Source of the DNA: Brachionus plicatilis
Taxonomy: Eukaryota > Rotifera > Eurotatoria > Ploima > Brachionidae
Length of the DNA: 64,000 bases
Reading direction: 5' to 3'
Assembly: GCA_010279815.1 (NCBI GenBank)
Contig: QEOQ01000253.1
Span: 521,977 to 585,976 of the forward strand
In this document: piece by piece, positions 24,893-35,968 of the stretch
Layout of the letters: each line of letters starts with the position of its first letter
Numbering within the stretch: the first letter of the stretch is position 1
Program-made: the position numbers and the translations under genes
The notes under the pieces: generated by a model
Seen by the model: only the letters and a program-made list of their open reading frames with translations
The model's database searches: none
Told to the model about the DNA's origin: nothing

Positions 24893-27800
24893 ATGAAGCC
24901 TAAATATGAAGTAAACAGAAAAAAAATGACATTAGATCTACCGAACCAAAAGTCGAAATTGGACAACAAAATCTCAAATGTCTCCGAAACTCGAAATGAA
25001 ATTTTAAAACTTTTAAATCCAAAAGAAAGAAATTTAAAAGCACTCAAAGATCTTAATAATTTATTGGGCTCCCAACATAATATGTCATTTATCTTAAATT
25101 TAAACGACGATAAAGTAGATGGTTCATTTCTGCATTATTTGACCATAAATACACAAGCAGGAGACGAGTTGGTTAATTTTATTTAAATAAAAAATATCAT
25201 TTTTCTTTACAAAAATTAAATCTGTAGCTTTTTTAAATTTTTTTCTAAATGATTTAAAAAAAGGATATCTTGGCGAATGGTCTATTCGTTATCAAATGCT
25301 GGTATTGACATTAACATGCAAGACAGCAAAGGAAATACAGCTCTTCACTTGGCTTATATGAAAGGATATGCCGAGATTGGCTTTGAGTTTATTGAGGTAG
25401 ATAACAAAAAATAAAAAAATAATTAAAAAAATTAGAAAAAAAAGGCACTGCTAAAACTTAGTCCCGATTTTCGAATTATGAACAATAATGGGAAAATAGC
25501 AATGGACTATATGGAAGACTTGGAGCAGTTGCGGTGTATGTACGAGGCACACTATCCAGATGTTTGGGCAGCAGCTGATAAATCTGATATAAACATTTTT
25601 TACAGACTAATTAATGGTAAGATTTTAAAATTGTTAGGTTTAATTTTTAAAAATTTTCGAAGGTTTTGTAAAAATGAACACGTTTAAAAATGGAATTAAA
25701 CTAAGTAGCTATGTTAGAGATAAATGTGGTAGAAACAAAGGAAATATATTGAATTTGATTGAAAAATATGATGAAATTATTGACTTTGTACACTCAATTT
25801 ATGCCCTTGATTTTAAATTAATGTCAAATTTAGCAAAATTAATTAAAGATAAATTCGATCCCAACATAGCTGATTTTTCCTATTGTTTTTCTTGGTTTAA
25901 ACCTTTCTGTAGAAACATACCAAAATTTTTACTTGAAATTGGCATTGAAACGAAGCAAATTGAATTTGTTAGATTTTTATTGTCTAATGGTTCTGATGTC
26001 AATTTGCCAAATTCCAAAACTGGAAACCCTCTTTATTTTTGTGCGTTTAACCCACAATTTGCCGAAATAAAGCAAGAAATTTTGTCTAATGCAAACTTAA
26101 ATGTAAAAAATCATAATGGACAAAGTGTTTTATTTTACTTGGTCGAGTTATTTTTGAGCGAAAATTTCGAAGATAGAAATGGGTTGTTGCAAAGTTTTAT
26201 TGAAATTTTGCATCGTTATCCAATGCTCTTGACACACAGGGACCAAGACGAGTCGACTTTAATTGAAGAAATTCTGTCCAAAAATCCCACTGATTTTAAA
26301 AAGTCTAAGGTTTTCTTAAAAGAAATAAGCAATTTTATTTTAATGCTGCTAGAGAAACGGAATTTTAAAGTCTTTCAAGACATGTTTTATCAAAGCTATG
26401 GTCTGGTTCTTTTGAGTACTCCAATTTATTTGTCCAGCAGTAATGACTTGGAAACCATTTCGTTTGAAGATTACATCGAAACATACAATTTAAAAGAAAT
26501 TAAAATTTATTTGAAAAAAATCATTGATTCTAATTTCGTTGATAATGTAAATAGTTTTATTACGGCAATTTGCAAAGGAGATTTAAATTATATCAAAGAT
26601 TTGTTCAAACAAGAAAAAAATTATTCTTTCTTGCGGATTAGAGACTATTCGGGAAGATCCTGTCTTCATTTGGCGTGCTTATATGGCCAATCGCACATCG
26701 TCAAGTAACTATATTTTATAATTTTAAAATATCACAAATTGTACATATAATAATTAGTTCCTAGACAGGCTTCGTATGCATTCATTTAAATTCACTTTTT
26801 ATTCTTAAACTTTTATCCAATTTGCAAGGGTCCATACGAAATGAATAATGAATATCATTAAATTATTAAACACTTTTTTTTCTCAAATATTTCTTGAAAA
26901 AGAAGGACAATTTTATTAATTTACCTTCTAAAATTAAAAACAGAGTTAAAAGAATTTGATTAGAAAGAAGCTTTAGCAATTTTTTCTTGTCAGGATCAAG
27001 AGCTAGATCATTTTAAAATTTTTCAAAGTTTCTCTTTTTTTCTTCGATTTTCTTTCATTTAATTTGGAATTATTTATTTCTTTTACGTAAAAGAACTTTT
27101 TTATCATTTCGTATTAAAGAGTCCAAGTCAGAATTTTTTCTTTCAAAAGTCCAAAGTCGAAGTAATTTTTCAATTGATTAAAGGAATATGTATTAATATT
27201 TTAATAATGGATTAATATTTCTTCAATTTATTGTCAATGAAAAATTATTATGGCAGCCTAATTGAGATTGGGGTTGAAGTTCATTTCAATAGTAAAGTAA
27301 AATTTTTGATCAAATTTCAAGCGCTCAATCTTGCTCAAACATTTTTAGATGCGCAATTAAATTTCATCGCAGATTTTTAATTTTTTTAATATTTCAAAGC
27401 TTTATTTTTAAACTTTTGAAAAAGGATTGTAATTTCTAAAAATGCAATGAAATTTAATTGCGCATTTAAAAATGCTTGAGCAAAATTAAGCGCTTGAAAT
27501 TTGATCAAAAATTTTACTTTGCTATTTCAATTCGATCATTTCAATTCAGAAAAATTTGAACAACTTTTTTACTAAAAGAGATAATTTAGTTCTATAAAAT
27601 GCTTAATTATAAGCAAATTTGTTTAATTCAGTAAAATAAGTCTGCAAAATACTCTGCAATTTTTTGCATTTTGCACACCATTAAAAAGTATTTAAATCAA
27701 TTGTGCACTTACTTTGCAGAGTTTTTGCAGACATATATTTTCGGATTAAGCAAAGTTGCTTAAGCATTAAGCATTTTACAGAACTAAATTATCTCTTTTA

Positions 27801-30800
27801 GTAAAAAAGTTATTCAAATTTTTCTGAATTGCAACGATCGAATTGAAATGAACTTCACAACCCCGTTGAAATCAAAGTCACTAAAATTTTAAGTTCAAGT
27901 CCAGACTTAAAAAAAATGAAAATAAATAAAAGTCTTTAGCTCGGACTTTTGAAAAAAAAAGTTCGGACTTGGACTTGACTTGAGGCTTGTGACTTTTAAA
28001 CAACCCTGATTTATTATCAAAAATGGGAAAAATCTCCCAAGTTGTTTGGAATTGACCATTATTTTCAGCTGATTGATTGAATTGGTTTTATTTTCAATTA
28101 TAAAAAATGAAGGAACGAAAAAAATTTAAAATTAATGGCAAACTAGATAATTTTTTTTCAATGTGCTATTAAAGTTATTTAATTTACTTCTTAGAATTGA
28201 AATTGTGATAATTAGTGAAAATTTTTATCTATGCAGAGCTAAAGCTCGTTCAGATTAAAAAAAATAAATAAAAAATGACGAAAAAATAAAATAAAAATGT
28301 AAAGAAAAAATAAAATAAGTTAAAATATGATATAATAGACTATTAAAATAGACAAATTGAAAGTAATAACAGGTACAAAATGTTTAAGTATTGATCAGTT
28401 CAGGAAAGAAAGAAGAAATAGAAAGATAACAGTTACACAATGGAATCGGGTATTCGACATATCTTGATTCAAAACCCGCTTTATATTCATCAACCAGCTT
28501 GACAACCAATGGACAGAATAAGGCAGTGTTTAGGGATGCGTGGGCTAAAACCCTAGTTTCCATATATATACATATACCTCGCCATGTAAATTTTTTTAAT
28601 TCAAAAATTCTAGCGCTATTAATCCGCCCTTTTCTAAAACCCTGCGTTAAAAAAACTGCTGTTGGATGAGCTGTCTTAATTGTAAAAAGTACATCTTAAA
28701 TTATAAAATATAAATTAAGAGAAGCAAACAATTTATTTTGAACTCTTAATAAGAATCCAATTTGATGGCCCATACTATTTTTATCACCAATTTAACTTCA
28801 CATTCTAGTTTCCATTCTTTTAATAAATTTGCTATCGGATTCACTTACCAAATGAATCATTTTAGAATTCGTTGAAAAAATTATTTTAAAATTCTGGAAA
28901 TAATTCTTTTATAAAAAAGGTTTTAAAATGAAAATAGTTTTTTTTTAATCAAAAAATTGTTCATTATAAAAAAGCTATTCATAAAGCATTTTTATAAAGT
29001 AAATTTATTTTATTGATAGAAAAAGAAATTTTAGTTACAAAAACAATTTCTAGTCATAATCAATTTGTTGAAAATTTTTCTTTTATCCTTTTCTTTAAAC
29101 TAGAATGTTAAGTGAAACATTATTTGTTTCATTAACTCTTAATATTCACAGGACAAAATTAGTGTTGGGAATCGACTAGGTCGACTAGAGTCGACTGAAT
29201 TTTTTTCCAAGTCGAGTCGACTCGACTCCGTTAATTTTTAAGTCGACTCGAGTCGACTCGAATTTATTTCCAGTCGACTCGAGTCGACTCGATTTTTTTC
29301 CAGTCGACTCGAGTCGACTCGAATTTATTTCCAGTCGACTCGAGTCGACTCGATTTTTTTCCAGTCGACTCGAGTCGACTCGAATTTATTTCCAGTCGAC
29401 TCGAGTCGACTCGAACTTTTTTTTAGTCGAGTCGACTCGACTTCAAAAAAATATTTTCTTTTAAATTTAATTTTTTTTATACTAAAAAATTTTTGCGTTT
29501 TCTGCTTTTTTATAAAAATTTTATCTTATCAACTATTAAAATTCAACTTTTGAATTATCTATTCAACTATCAAATTCTAATATTAATTATTTAACTTAAT
29601 TGTTAAATAATGTTTCGAGTCGAGTCAAAGAATCGACTCCAAAATATTTGATTTTTTTCCAGTCGAGTCGAGTCGACTGGAAAAAATTTCGAGTCGACTC
29701 GAGTCGACTGGAAATAAATTCGAATCGACTCGAGTCGACTAAAAAAAAATTCGAGTCGACTCGAGTCGACTGGAAAAAAATCGAGTCGACTCGACTCGAC
29801 TTAAAAATTAACGGAGTCGACTCGAGTCGACTAAAAAATAAGCTTAGTCGAGTCGACTCGAGTCGACTCGGGACAAAATATGCCCAACACTAGACAAAAT
29901 ATATTCCTTTATTAAAAATTTAAATTTTAAATTGGAAATTTTTGATGAAAATTTACAATGAACTCTTAGAAAATGAGTATTAATTCATCATGAATTAACA
30001 AAAAAAATTTCTTAAATTACATATTACAGATATTTTCTAAAATTTTTCTGTTTTCGTCCGCTTTTACAGATACTAAAATAAGCTAATTTTTTTTTTTATT
30101 ATTTAATAGATATCTGCTTCAGTACGATTCAAAATTATTAAAATCAATCGATAATTCGAATAGAACAGCATTACATTATGCATTTGGAATTAGAAATCAA
30201 CCGATCATTGCCATACTTATTTCATACAGAATAAATAAATTCGTAAAAAATTTTTTCATATATTTTAAATATTAAATTATTTTTATAAAGGCAAGAGATT
30301 CCAAATTTTTGTTAGCTGAAGAATACGAATTAGATGAAGTGATAAATGACGATTGGTTTGGGGTCAAAAATTTCAAAGAAAAACAAACACACGGTTCTAG
30401 AGCCATTGAATTGTTTATGATGTGTTTTCAATTTAAAAAATTCAAATTAGCAATTGAAGATAATAATTTGGACCACCTGAAAAAATTGAATGAAAAATTA
30501 AATATTTATAATTTGTCCATAATTGACTTTCCAATTTTAAAGCGTAGTTTGCAAGACGAAGATTCAATTTCGTTGATTGAAATTGCCATGAAGTTTAGAA
30601 GCTACTCGGCTTTTCGTTACATATTAGAGCAATATTATGACCATTTTACTTTTTCAAGTAAATATGTTGATAAATTAAAAAAAAAACATTTGGATTTATA
30701 TTTGAGCAATTTGAGAGAAAAAGCCGAAGATTTAGAACTTTATGAAATTATAGATATCATTGATAATACTATTGAAGATAAAGAAATAGCTGAAATTACT

Positions 30801-30974
30801 CTTGATGATAGAGATAATGTACATAATAATGAATTGATGATTCAAAATATTTTAAAGAAAAAAGTGAATAGTTCAACTCAGCTTCTTAAAATGCCTAGAT
30901 TAAATGACAATGTTCAAAATGTTCAAACAGAAGAAACTTCTTCGAGAGAAACTAAAATATGCTCAATTTTATAA
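24893..30974 (+). CDS. Ankyrin-repeat protein with C-terminal CaaX-like motif
   Basis: Exons 24893-25167, 25264-25396, 25445-25616, 25663-26704, 30110-30242 and 30291-30974 join in phase to about 812 aa. Ankyrin signatures are visible in exon 2 (GIDINMQDSKGNTALHLAYMKG), exon 4 (LLSNGSDVNLPNSKTGNPL; YSGRSCLHLACLYGQSHIVK) and exon 5 (NSNRTALHYAFGIRN). The segments between them keep the helical spacing but have lost the consensus, so many repeats are divergent. The last exon is charged and probably helical, ending in KICSIL-stop. CSIL fits the CaaX pattern, with leucine favouring geranylgeranylation, so the protein may be membrane-anchored. There is no signal peptide, kinase or channel domain. 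The 3.4-kb fourth intron holds three transposons. AATAAA lies at 31044-31049. I do not recognise the orthologue. The start is the first ATG in frame; an upstream exon cannot be excluded. Confidence 0.85.
27271..27864. mobile_element. Foldback element, copy B of the CTCTGCAAA family, with a nested insertion
   Basis: The ends GGGGTTGAAGTTCATTTCAAT and ATTGAAATGAACTTCACAACCCC are inverted copies. Flanks ATTGAGATT (27262-27270) and GTTGAAATC (27865-27873) are a decayed 9-bp target duplication (6 of 9 identical). The body from about 27524 matches the element at 58734 almost base for base, including the TTTTGCAGAG core and the TTTACTAAAAGAGATAATTTAGTTCT arm. A different 232-bp element sits in the left arm. 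The whole lies in intron 4 of the ankyrin gene. Confidence 0.8.
27292..27523. mobile_element. 232-bp MITE nested in foldback copy B
   Basis: Long near-perfect terminal inverted repeats begin AGTAAAGTAAAATTTTTGATC on the left and end in the mirror image TTTTACTTTGCT on the right, continuing through TTTCAAGCGC / GCGCTTGAAA. It is flanked by an exact 8-bp duplication, ATTTCAAT (27284-27291 and 27524-27531). The related element at 58734 has a single ATTTTAAT at this point, that is, an empty site. This proves a later insertion. The duplication length suits a hAT-type origin. Confidence 0.8.
28228..28460 (-). mobile_element. LINE 3'-end fragment (same family as 3434)
   Basis: The block GCAGAGCTAAAGCTCGTTCAG followed by an A-rich stretch and then ACAGTTACACAATGGAATCGGGTA parallels 3450-3835 (ACAGTGGGGTCGGGTATC). 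On the minus strand it ends in the same hairpin-plus-tail. Only a 3' part remains. It lies in intron 4 of the ankyrin gene. Confidence 0.55.
29160..29892. mobile_element. Non-autonomous hAT-like element filled with GTCGACTCGA palindromes
   Basis: The ends TAGTGTTGGG (29160-29169) and CCCAACACTA (29883-29892) are perfect terminal inverted repeats. They are flanked by an exact 8-bp duplication GACAAAAT (29152-29159 and 29893-29900), the hallmark of hAT transposition. Inside are two arrays of CGAGTCGACTCGAGTCGACT units separated by short A/T spacers, at about 29171-29450 and 29617-29871. They are arranged as mirror images around a roughly 165-bp A/T-rich centre. There is no transposase. The open frame that runs through the right array is only a by-product of the repeat. 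The element is located in intron 4 of the ankyrin gene. Confidence 0.9.
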
Positions 30975-31049
30975 AGACTAGAAAAATTTAATTTATTAAA
31001 ATTTTAAACGAAGAAAGGAGTTTAATTACAGAGAATTTTATTCAATAAA

Positions 31050-32999
31050 TTTTTTTTTAAAAATATTTCAATTCCTTTTCTAAAATTGTTTTACTTAAGA
31101 AATGCGTCCCATCTTTGTTAAAAAAGTGAATTCTAATCGCTGGTTTTTTGAACTGATGTTAATTACAAGAAATTTTCAGCATTAAATCAAAAGAGAAAGA
31201 GAGGTCGATATAGGAATGTCTAAAATGCCTTTTCTTATAAGAAAGTTACGAGATAAAGCAATAAAACATATGCTGTTAATAACTTATTTTAAATTAATTA
31301 AAACAATAGATAAAAAAAATCCAAAAATTAAATTATTATCAAAAATAATTAAAAATTTAATTTAATTAAATTATCTAAAATTTATAAAACCATTGATATT
31401 CTGAAAAAGTATCGAAGTATTGGTTTCGATAATTTTTATTCTTTTCCTAAAATAAAGCCAGAGTTGGTCAAATATCTAAAATTAAAAATCAAAAGTCTGA
31501 GTTAATTTTGAAATTCAGACTTGACTTTGCCTTGACTTTGAGAACTGAATTTCTATTTTAGATAAAATGACTAAAATGCTGACAATTTAATTCTCTACAT
31601 ATGAATTTAGTTAGTATTAAAAGTTTTCGCAAATAAAAGCTTGATATTCAATTTTTTAAAAATGAGTTGATACCTTAATATCAAAAAATGACTCGCTGTT
31701 TTTTTTTGATAAATCATTTTTGAAATAGCATTTTTTTAATCATGATATACAATTGATCTAATAATATTCTAATAAAACATGTTAAGGCTTTTTCAAAAAA
31801 TATCAATTGAAGTTATTTTTTACAAATCCGAAGTTATTCAAGATTTACATTCTTTGAAACTATCAAGACTGTCAAGTTGATGCAGACTATTACCACATTC
31901 ATTTGGGATTCTTCATTTGATAAAAATTCAAGAAAAAATATATATAAATTGTTTCAATAGCTCCATGAATAAAGTAAAAAAACACTTAGTTTAAATAAAA
32001 AATCGATGTGTTTAATTATAAAACATGTCGAAAAAAGCTAACATTAAATAATTAATGATCAAACATTATAAATTTATTAAAATCATAGAGATAAAAAAAA
32101 ATCTATTTTTAAAATTATTTAATCATTTTTTTTGATAAATTTAACCAATTCCAATTCATTTTTTAACATATAAATTTAAGATTTACTGATTTTATGGTAA
32201 GTCAAAGTCGTTCTAAGAAAAGCCACCGAAGACTTGGATTTAATATAATTACCGTATACCCTTGCAAAGAGATGCATGCACCAAAAACCAAAACTCAGAT
32301 TTTAGCCCAAGCATCACGTTACATCTTGCCCATGCTAAACTTTTCCCCCTTTTGATGCGTGCATTAAAATGCAGATTTTTGGTGTTTAACGCCGCGTTAA
32401 AACCCAAAACTCGGTGGAAAACGCCGCGTTAATTCCTAAAAATCGAATTTAGATGCGGCATCAATAATACATGTTAGTCATTAACTTATTTTTGAAATTC
32501 AAATTTAGATGCCAGGTTAAAAATTGAAAAAAAAATTTTGAAAGAAAAAGCCAAAGAATCAAAAAGAAGAACTTAATTTGCATACTTTTAAAATAGAAGA
32601 TTTTAGCTTTCTATCATTTTAATTTTTTTAATATTCAAATTTTTAATTTTGATTTTTTTTCCAATCTTTTCCTCAAATTTTTACTTTAAAATCTAAATAT
32701 TAGCCCCGCACTTAAAACTAGATAATGTATTTTTAGTAAAAAAAAATACCGTAAACTCGTGACCATTACTCTTGGTACTATGTCAAAATTTGGGTTTATT
32801 CCATACGGAACTAATACCATCGAAACAATGTTATAAAATTTTTTTATTTTTTTTTAGAAATTTGACGTCTGACTTTAAACTCAGAGTAAGCGCAAAAGTT
32901 TGATTTTATTCTTAGAATAATTTCGAATTTATTTTGTAAAAAACTCAAAAAATTGTAGTGTTAAATTCGAAATTAAAAAAAATTAATAATTAAACTTTA
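31050..32999. other. Intergenic, with one small degenerate repeat
   Basis: There is no gene here. At 32279-32470 a locally GC-richer patch contains imperfect inverted words (CACCAAAAACC...TTTTAGCCC against TTTTTGGTG) and two CGCCGCGTTAA words. A related GGGATGCGTGGGCTAAAACCC stands at about 28527. These look like remnants of one short repeat family. Confidence 0.4.
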
Positions 33000-33298
33000 T
33001 TCTAAGACCCAAGCGGTTAGGATACGCAAGTAAACTATTATGAGATTTCTCCAAAAAAAAAAGGCTAAGAGTCTCATACAGCGGTAAGATAACTGCTTCT
33101 TAACATAAAAGATAGCTAATAAAGATAAAAGTGGTATAAACAGAGACAGTTACTGTTAATTATAATTATAATAGTTAATAATAGTTACAAATGTTAAGAA
33201 GCAGTTATCTTACCGCTGTATGAGACTCTTAGCCTTTTTTTTTTGGAGAAATCTCATAATAGTTTACTTGCTTATCCTAACCGCTTGGGTCTTAGAAT
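33000..33298. repeat. Near-perfect 107-bp inverted repeat
   Basis: The left arm (33000-33106, TTCTAAGACCCAAGCGGTTA ... GCTTCTTAACAT) and the right arm (33191-33298) are reverse complements with about one mismatch, separated by an 84-bp loop. The high identity implies a young event or ongoing correction. The right arm directly abuts, and cuts off, a Tc1 transposase fragment. Confidence 0.85.
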
Positions 33299-33680
33299 TA
33301 AAACTAGTGGCAAGTTTTTGATAAGTAGATGTAGGATCTTTTCTAATCTCTCTAAAAATGTAATTTTGATCCCTTAAAGTTAGCTTCCAAGGTCTACCAG
33401 AACGGCTTCGATCAGAGACAGAACCAGTCTCTTCATATCGTTTCTTAGTTGAAGAGACACATTTTGGAGATACACCTAACAACTTGGCTTTTTCGTTTTG
33501 CTTTTTATCTCAAATTTTTAGCAGACCGACAATCTACCATTTTTGTGGGCTAGACACATTTTTTTCACCCATTTTTTGCCAAATTAAAGATTTTTTGGTA
33601 ATGTTATTTAGAGACCATTATCAAGATAAAGGTTTCAAAAAAGGTAGCAATGGTTGCTAAAACTTTTGCACCGACTTGTA
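33299..33680 (-). pseudogene. Truncated Tc1-type transposase with its 5' terminal repeat
   Basis: On the minus strand, from an ATG near 33575, a broken frame (two stops) reads MGEKNVSSPQKW*IVGLL and continues into a homeodomain-like helix-turn-helix segment, AKLLGVSPKCVSSTKKRYEE ... RSGRPWKLT. This is the N-terminal DNA-binding half of a Tc1/mariner transposase. The start resembles that of the element at 60768 (MGKKKVTEAQRWQIIGLL). At 33632-33680 the complement of TACAAGTCGGTGCAAAAGTT forms the typical Tc1 terminal repeat. The catalytic half is missing, replaced by the inverted repeat at 33000-33298. A second solo terminus (AACTTTTGCAACAAACTGTA) lies at 33871-33890. Confidence 0.8.
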
Positions 33681-33899
33681 TTTTTTATTTTTTAGAGGAA
33701 GTTTTTTCATTATAAATATTTAAAAGTTGATTATATTTTTATGCCGAGTGTCATATATCAAATTGTAAAGAAAAAAAAATCTACAAATTAGTGCTTTTAT
33801 TAATTGCACTCAATTTTTAGTAAAATACAACAAATAAACAATTAAAGATAAATAAAATAATCAATTTCTAAACTTTTGCAACAAACTGTATAATAAGTA

Positions 33900-35968
33900 A
33901 ACTTGATAGAATAAAGGTTATAAATGAATCAAAATTCCCCTAACTTGTCTTTTTAATCTTAATGTTTAAAAGTACAGCGTTTTTTTTAATGAATCAAATC
34001 GTTAACATGATCTGAAAATATAGCCAATTATTTTATTTTATTTTAGATTGGGATTTTAGCATTGTGATTTCTAAAATTATACAAAAAATTAAACGAAAAA
34101 TGAAATCTAAAATAGATTATAAAGCATTTTTTTGACATGGATTTAAATGTGAAAAAAAAAACTTACATTGTTTAAGCTTATATCGTTTTCAATTTCTACT
34201 AATTACAAAATTAAACCCATATCATTGTCAACATCGTTTACAAAGAAATGGATTCGCTAGTTAGTTTAATTTAATAATGATCTAACCAGAGATTGGAAAT
34301 CTTAATAGAGCCACAAATCACTAACTGTAGTCGGACTCATTAATTTCCTGTTTAATAATCTACATCAAATTTCATCAATAAAAATGAATTTGTTTTAATT
34401 TAAAACTGTTTTATTTTTAATTTCGATAATATTAAAAATTAGAGAGTCTGTTAAAACTGTTTATGATCTAAGCACTCATTTGTTCATGGAGTTTTTTGTC
34501 TTTAAATTACGATTGATTTAATTTTGGAAATCTTCAGCTATTTTAATTTTTTTCGAGAAAAAAATGATTGATTTTAAGAAAAAAACAAAATTTAGAAATT
34601 TTTATTTAATCAGTACAAAAACATGACAAAATTTTCCTTTAAAAAAAATTAATAGTAACTTTCATTTAAACACTAAAACGATTAATATTTTTAGCATAAC
34701 GAAAAGTTTAATCGTGAAAACAGAAAAATACAGCTATCGGGTGTAGAATACCAAGTATCAATCTGAGTTTAAAAATTGACAACAAAAATTAGTAAAAAGC
34801 ATATTTTAAATGTTAATTTTAAAAATTGAAATTTTTTTAAAAGATTGCTTTAATTAATTCTTAAATTTAGAATTCAATTTTATCAAAACTTCGGCTTAAT
34901 TTTAAAAATAAATAGTCGATAAATTTTAAAGATATTTCAAGTATAAAAAAGTGTTTTGAAAACCAAAAAAAAGCTGAACAATGCTCAGAGCCTGGAGAAT
35001 ATGGAATAGGACTTAAATGAGTTACTATACATTTTGCTTTAACTAAGCTATTTTAAATTAAATGTTTAGAATAAAAACAAACTATGAAACATAAACAATT
35101 TTTTTTTTATTTGAAAAGAATAATTGTCAAAAATTATTATTTATTTTTTTGAAGCTGTTGGTAGCACAAAAGCATTGTAATGCTGTATTATGATATCCGA
35201 TATAGGGTTTGGTTAGAATAAATGGTTTATAAATGAATTTAACTTAAGGTAAATAGATTAGATTTTCAGAGCAGCTTGAATTCATTTCGGTTGTCGTAGA
35301 GATTGGCAAGCCCGGGGCATACAGAAGGTTGAAATTAAATTTTTTTCGGAGTGCTTTTTAAGAAATTAATTACAGTCTCATGAATTAGTCAACAGGTCGT
35401 TCATTCCAAGAATTTTAACGCTGATTTTAATCCATTTTTTCCTGACTAAAAAGCAAAATGTGTAATTGCGCAATCGAACAGCTGTTGGGCTTCTGAAATG
35501 AAAAAAAATAATTGGCGATTCCATTTTTGACATTATTTAGCTACATTCCTGTTTTATTTGAATGAAAAATTTCTAAGATCTCGTTCCAAGAAATTGCATT
35601 AGCTATAGATTTCAATTATAATTAAATAAAATTAACTAATATTTAAAAAATTGAAAGAAAACCGTACAATTTCCATAGTTACTTGGAACACAAATTTAAG
35701 CTTCACATAAATTTTACGTAAAAAATTAAGAAGAAAAAGCCGAAAAGCTTTCGTTTTGTGCTCTTTTTTTTTCAAAAATTTTATTTTATTTTGTGTTGGG
35801 ATTAAGTTTTGTAATTGTTTGAGGAATTCAAAGTGGATCGTACCCCCTCCCCTTTAACTCACTGCTAATTATTTTTTTTTCAAAAAATAAATAAAAGAAT
35901 ACAAAAAAATTATTTTAATTAATCTCTTAAGCGAACTTTAGCTAATAGATTTGTTCCATAGCATTCAA
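33900..35968. other. Intergenic / upstream region of the EF-hand WD40 gene
   Basis: No gene or clear repeat is visible in these 2 kb. The 3' end may contain the promoter or 5' UTR of the gene starting at 35969; no core promoter motif stands out from the A/T background. Confidence 0.5.

Noticed and set aside
29171..29871. CRISPR-like array of regularly spaced repeats
   Set aside because: The genome is eukaryotic, the spacers are near-identical A/T runs, and transposon ends with a target duplication explain the structure.
29600..29893. Open frame rich in S, R, V and D at the hAT-like element
   Set aside because: It is a direct translation of the GTCGACTCGA array and ends in the terminal repeat; no gene-like feature.
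33000..33110. tRNA-like words (AAGCGGTTAGGATACG, ACAGCGGTAAGATAACTG)
   Set aside because: I could not pair an acceptor stem, anticodon stem or T arm around them; they belong to the inverted repeat.
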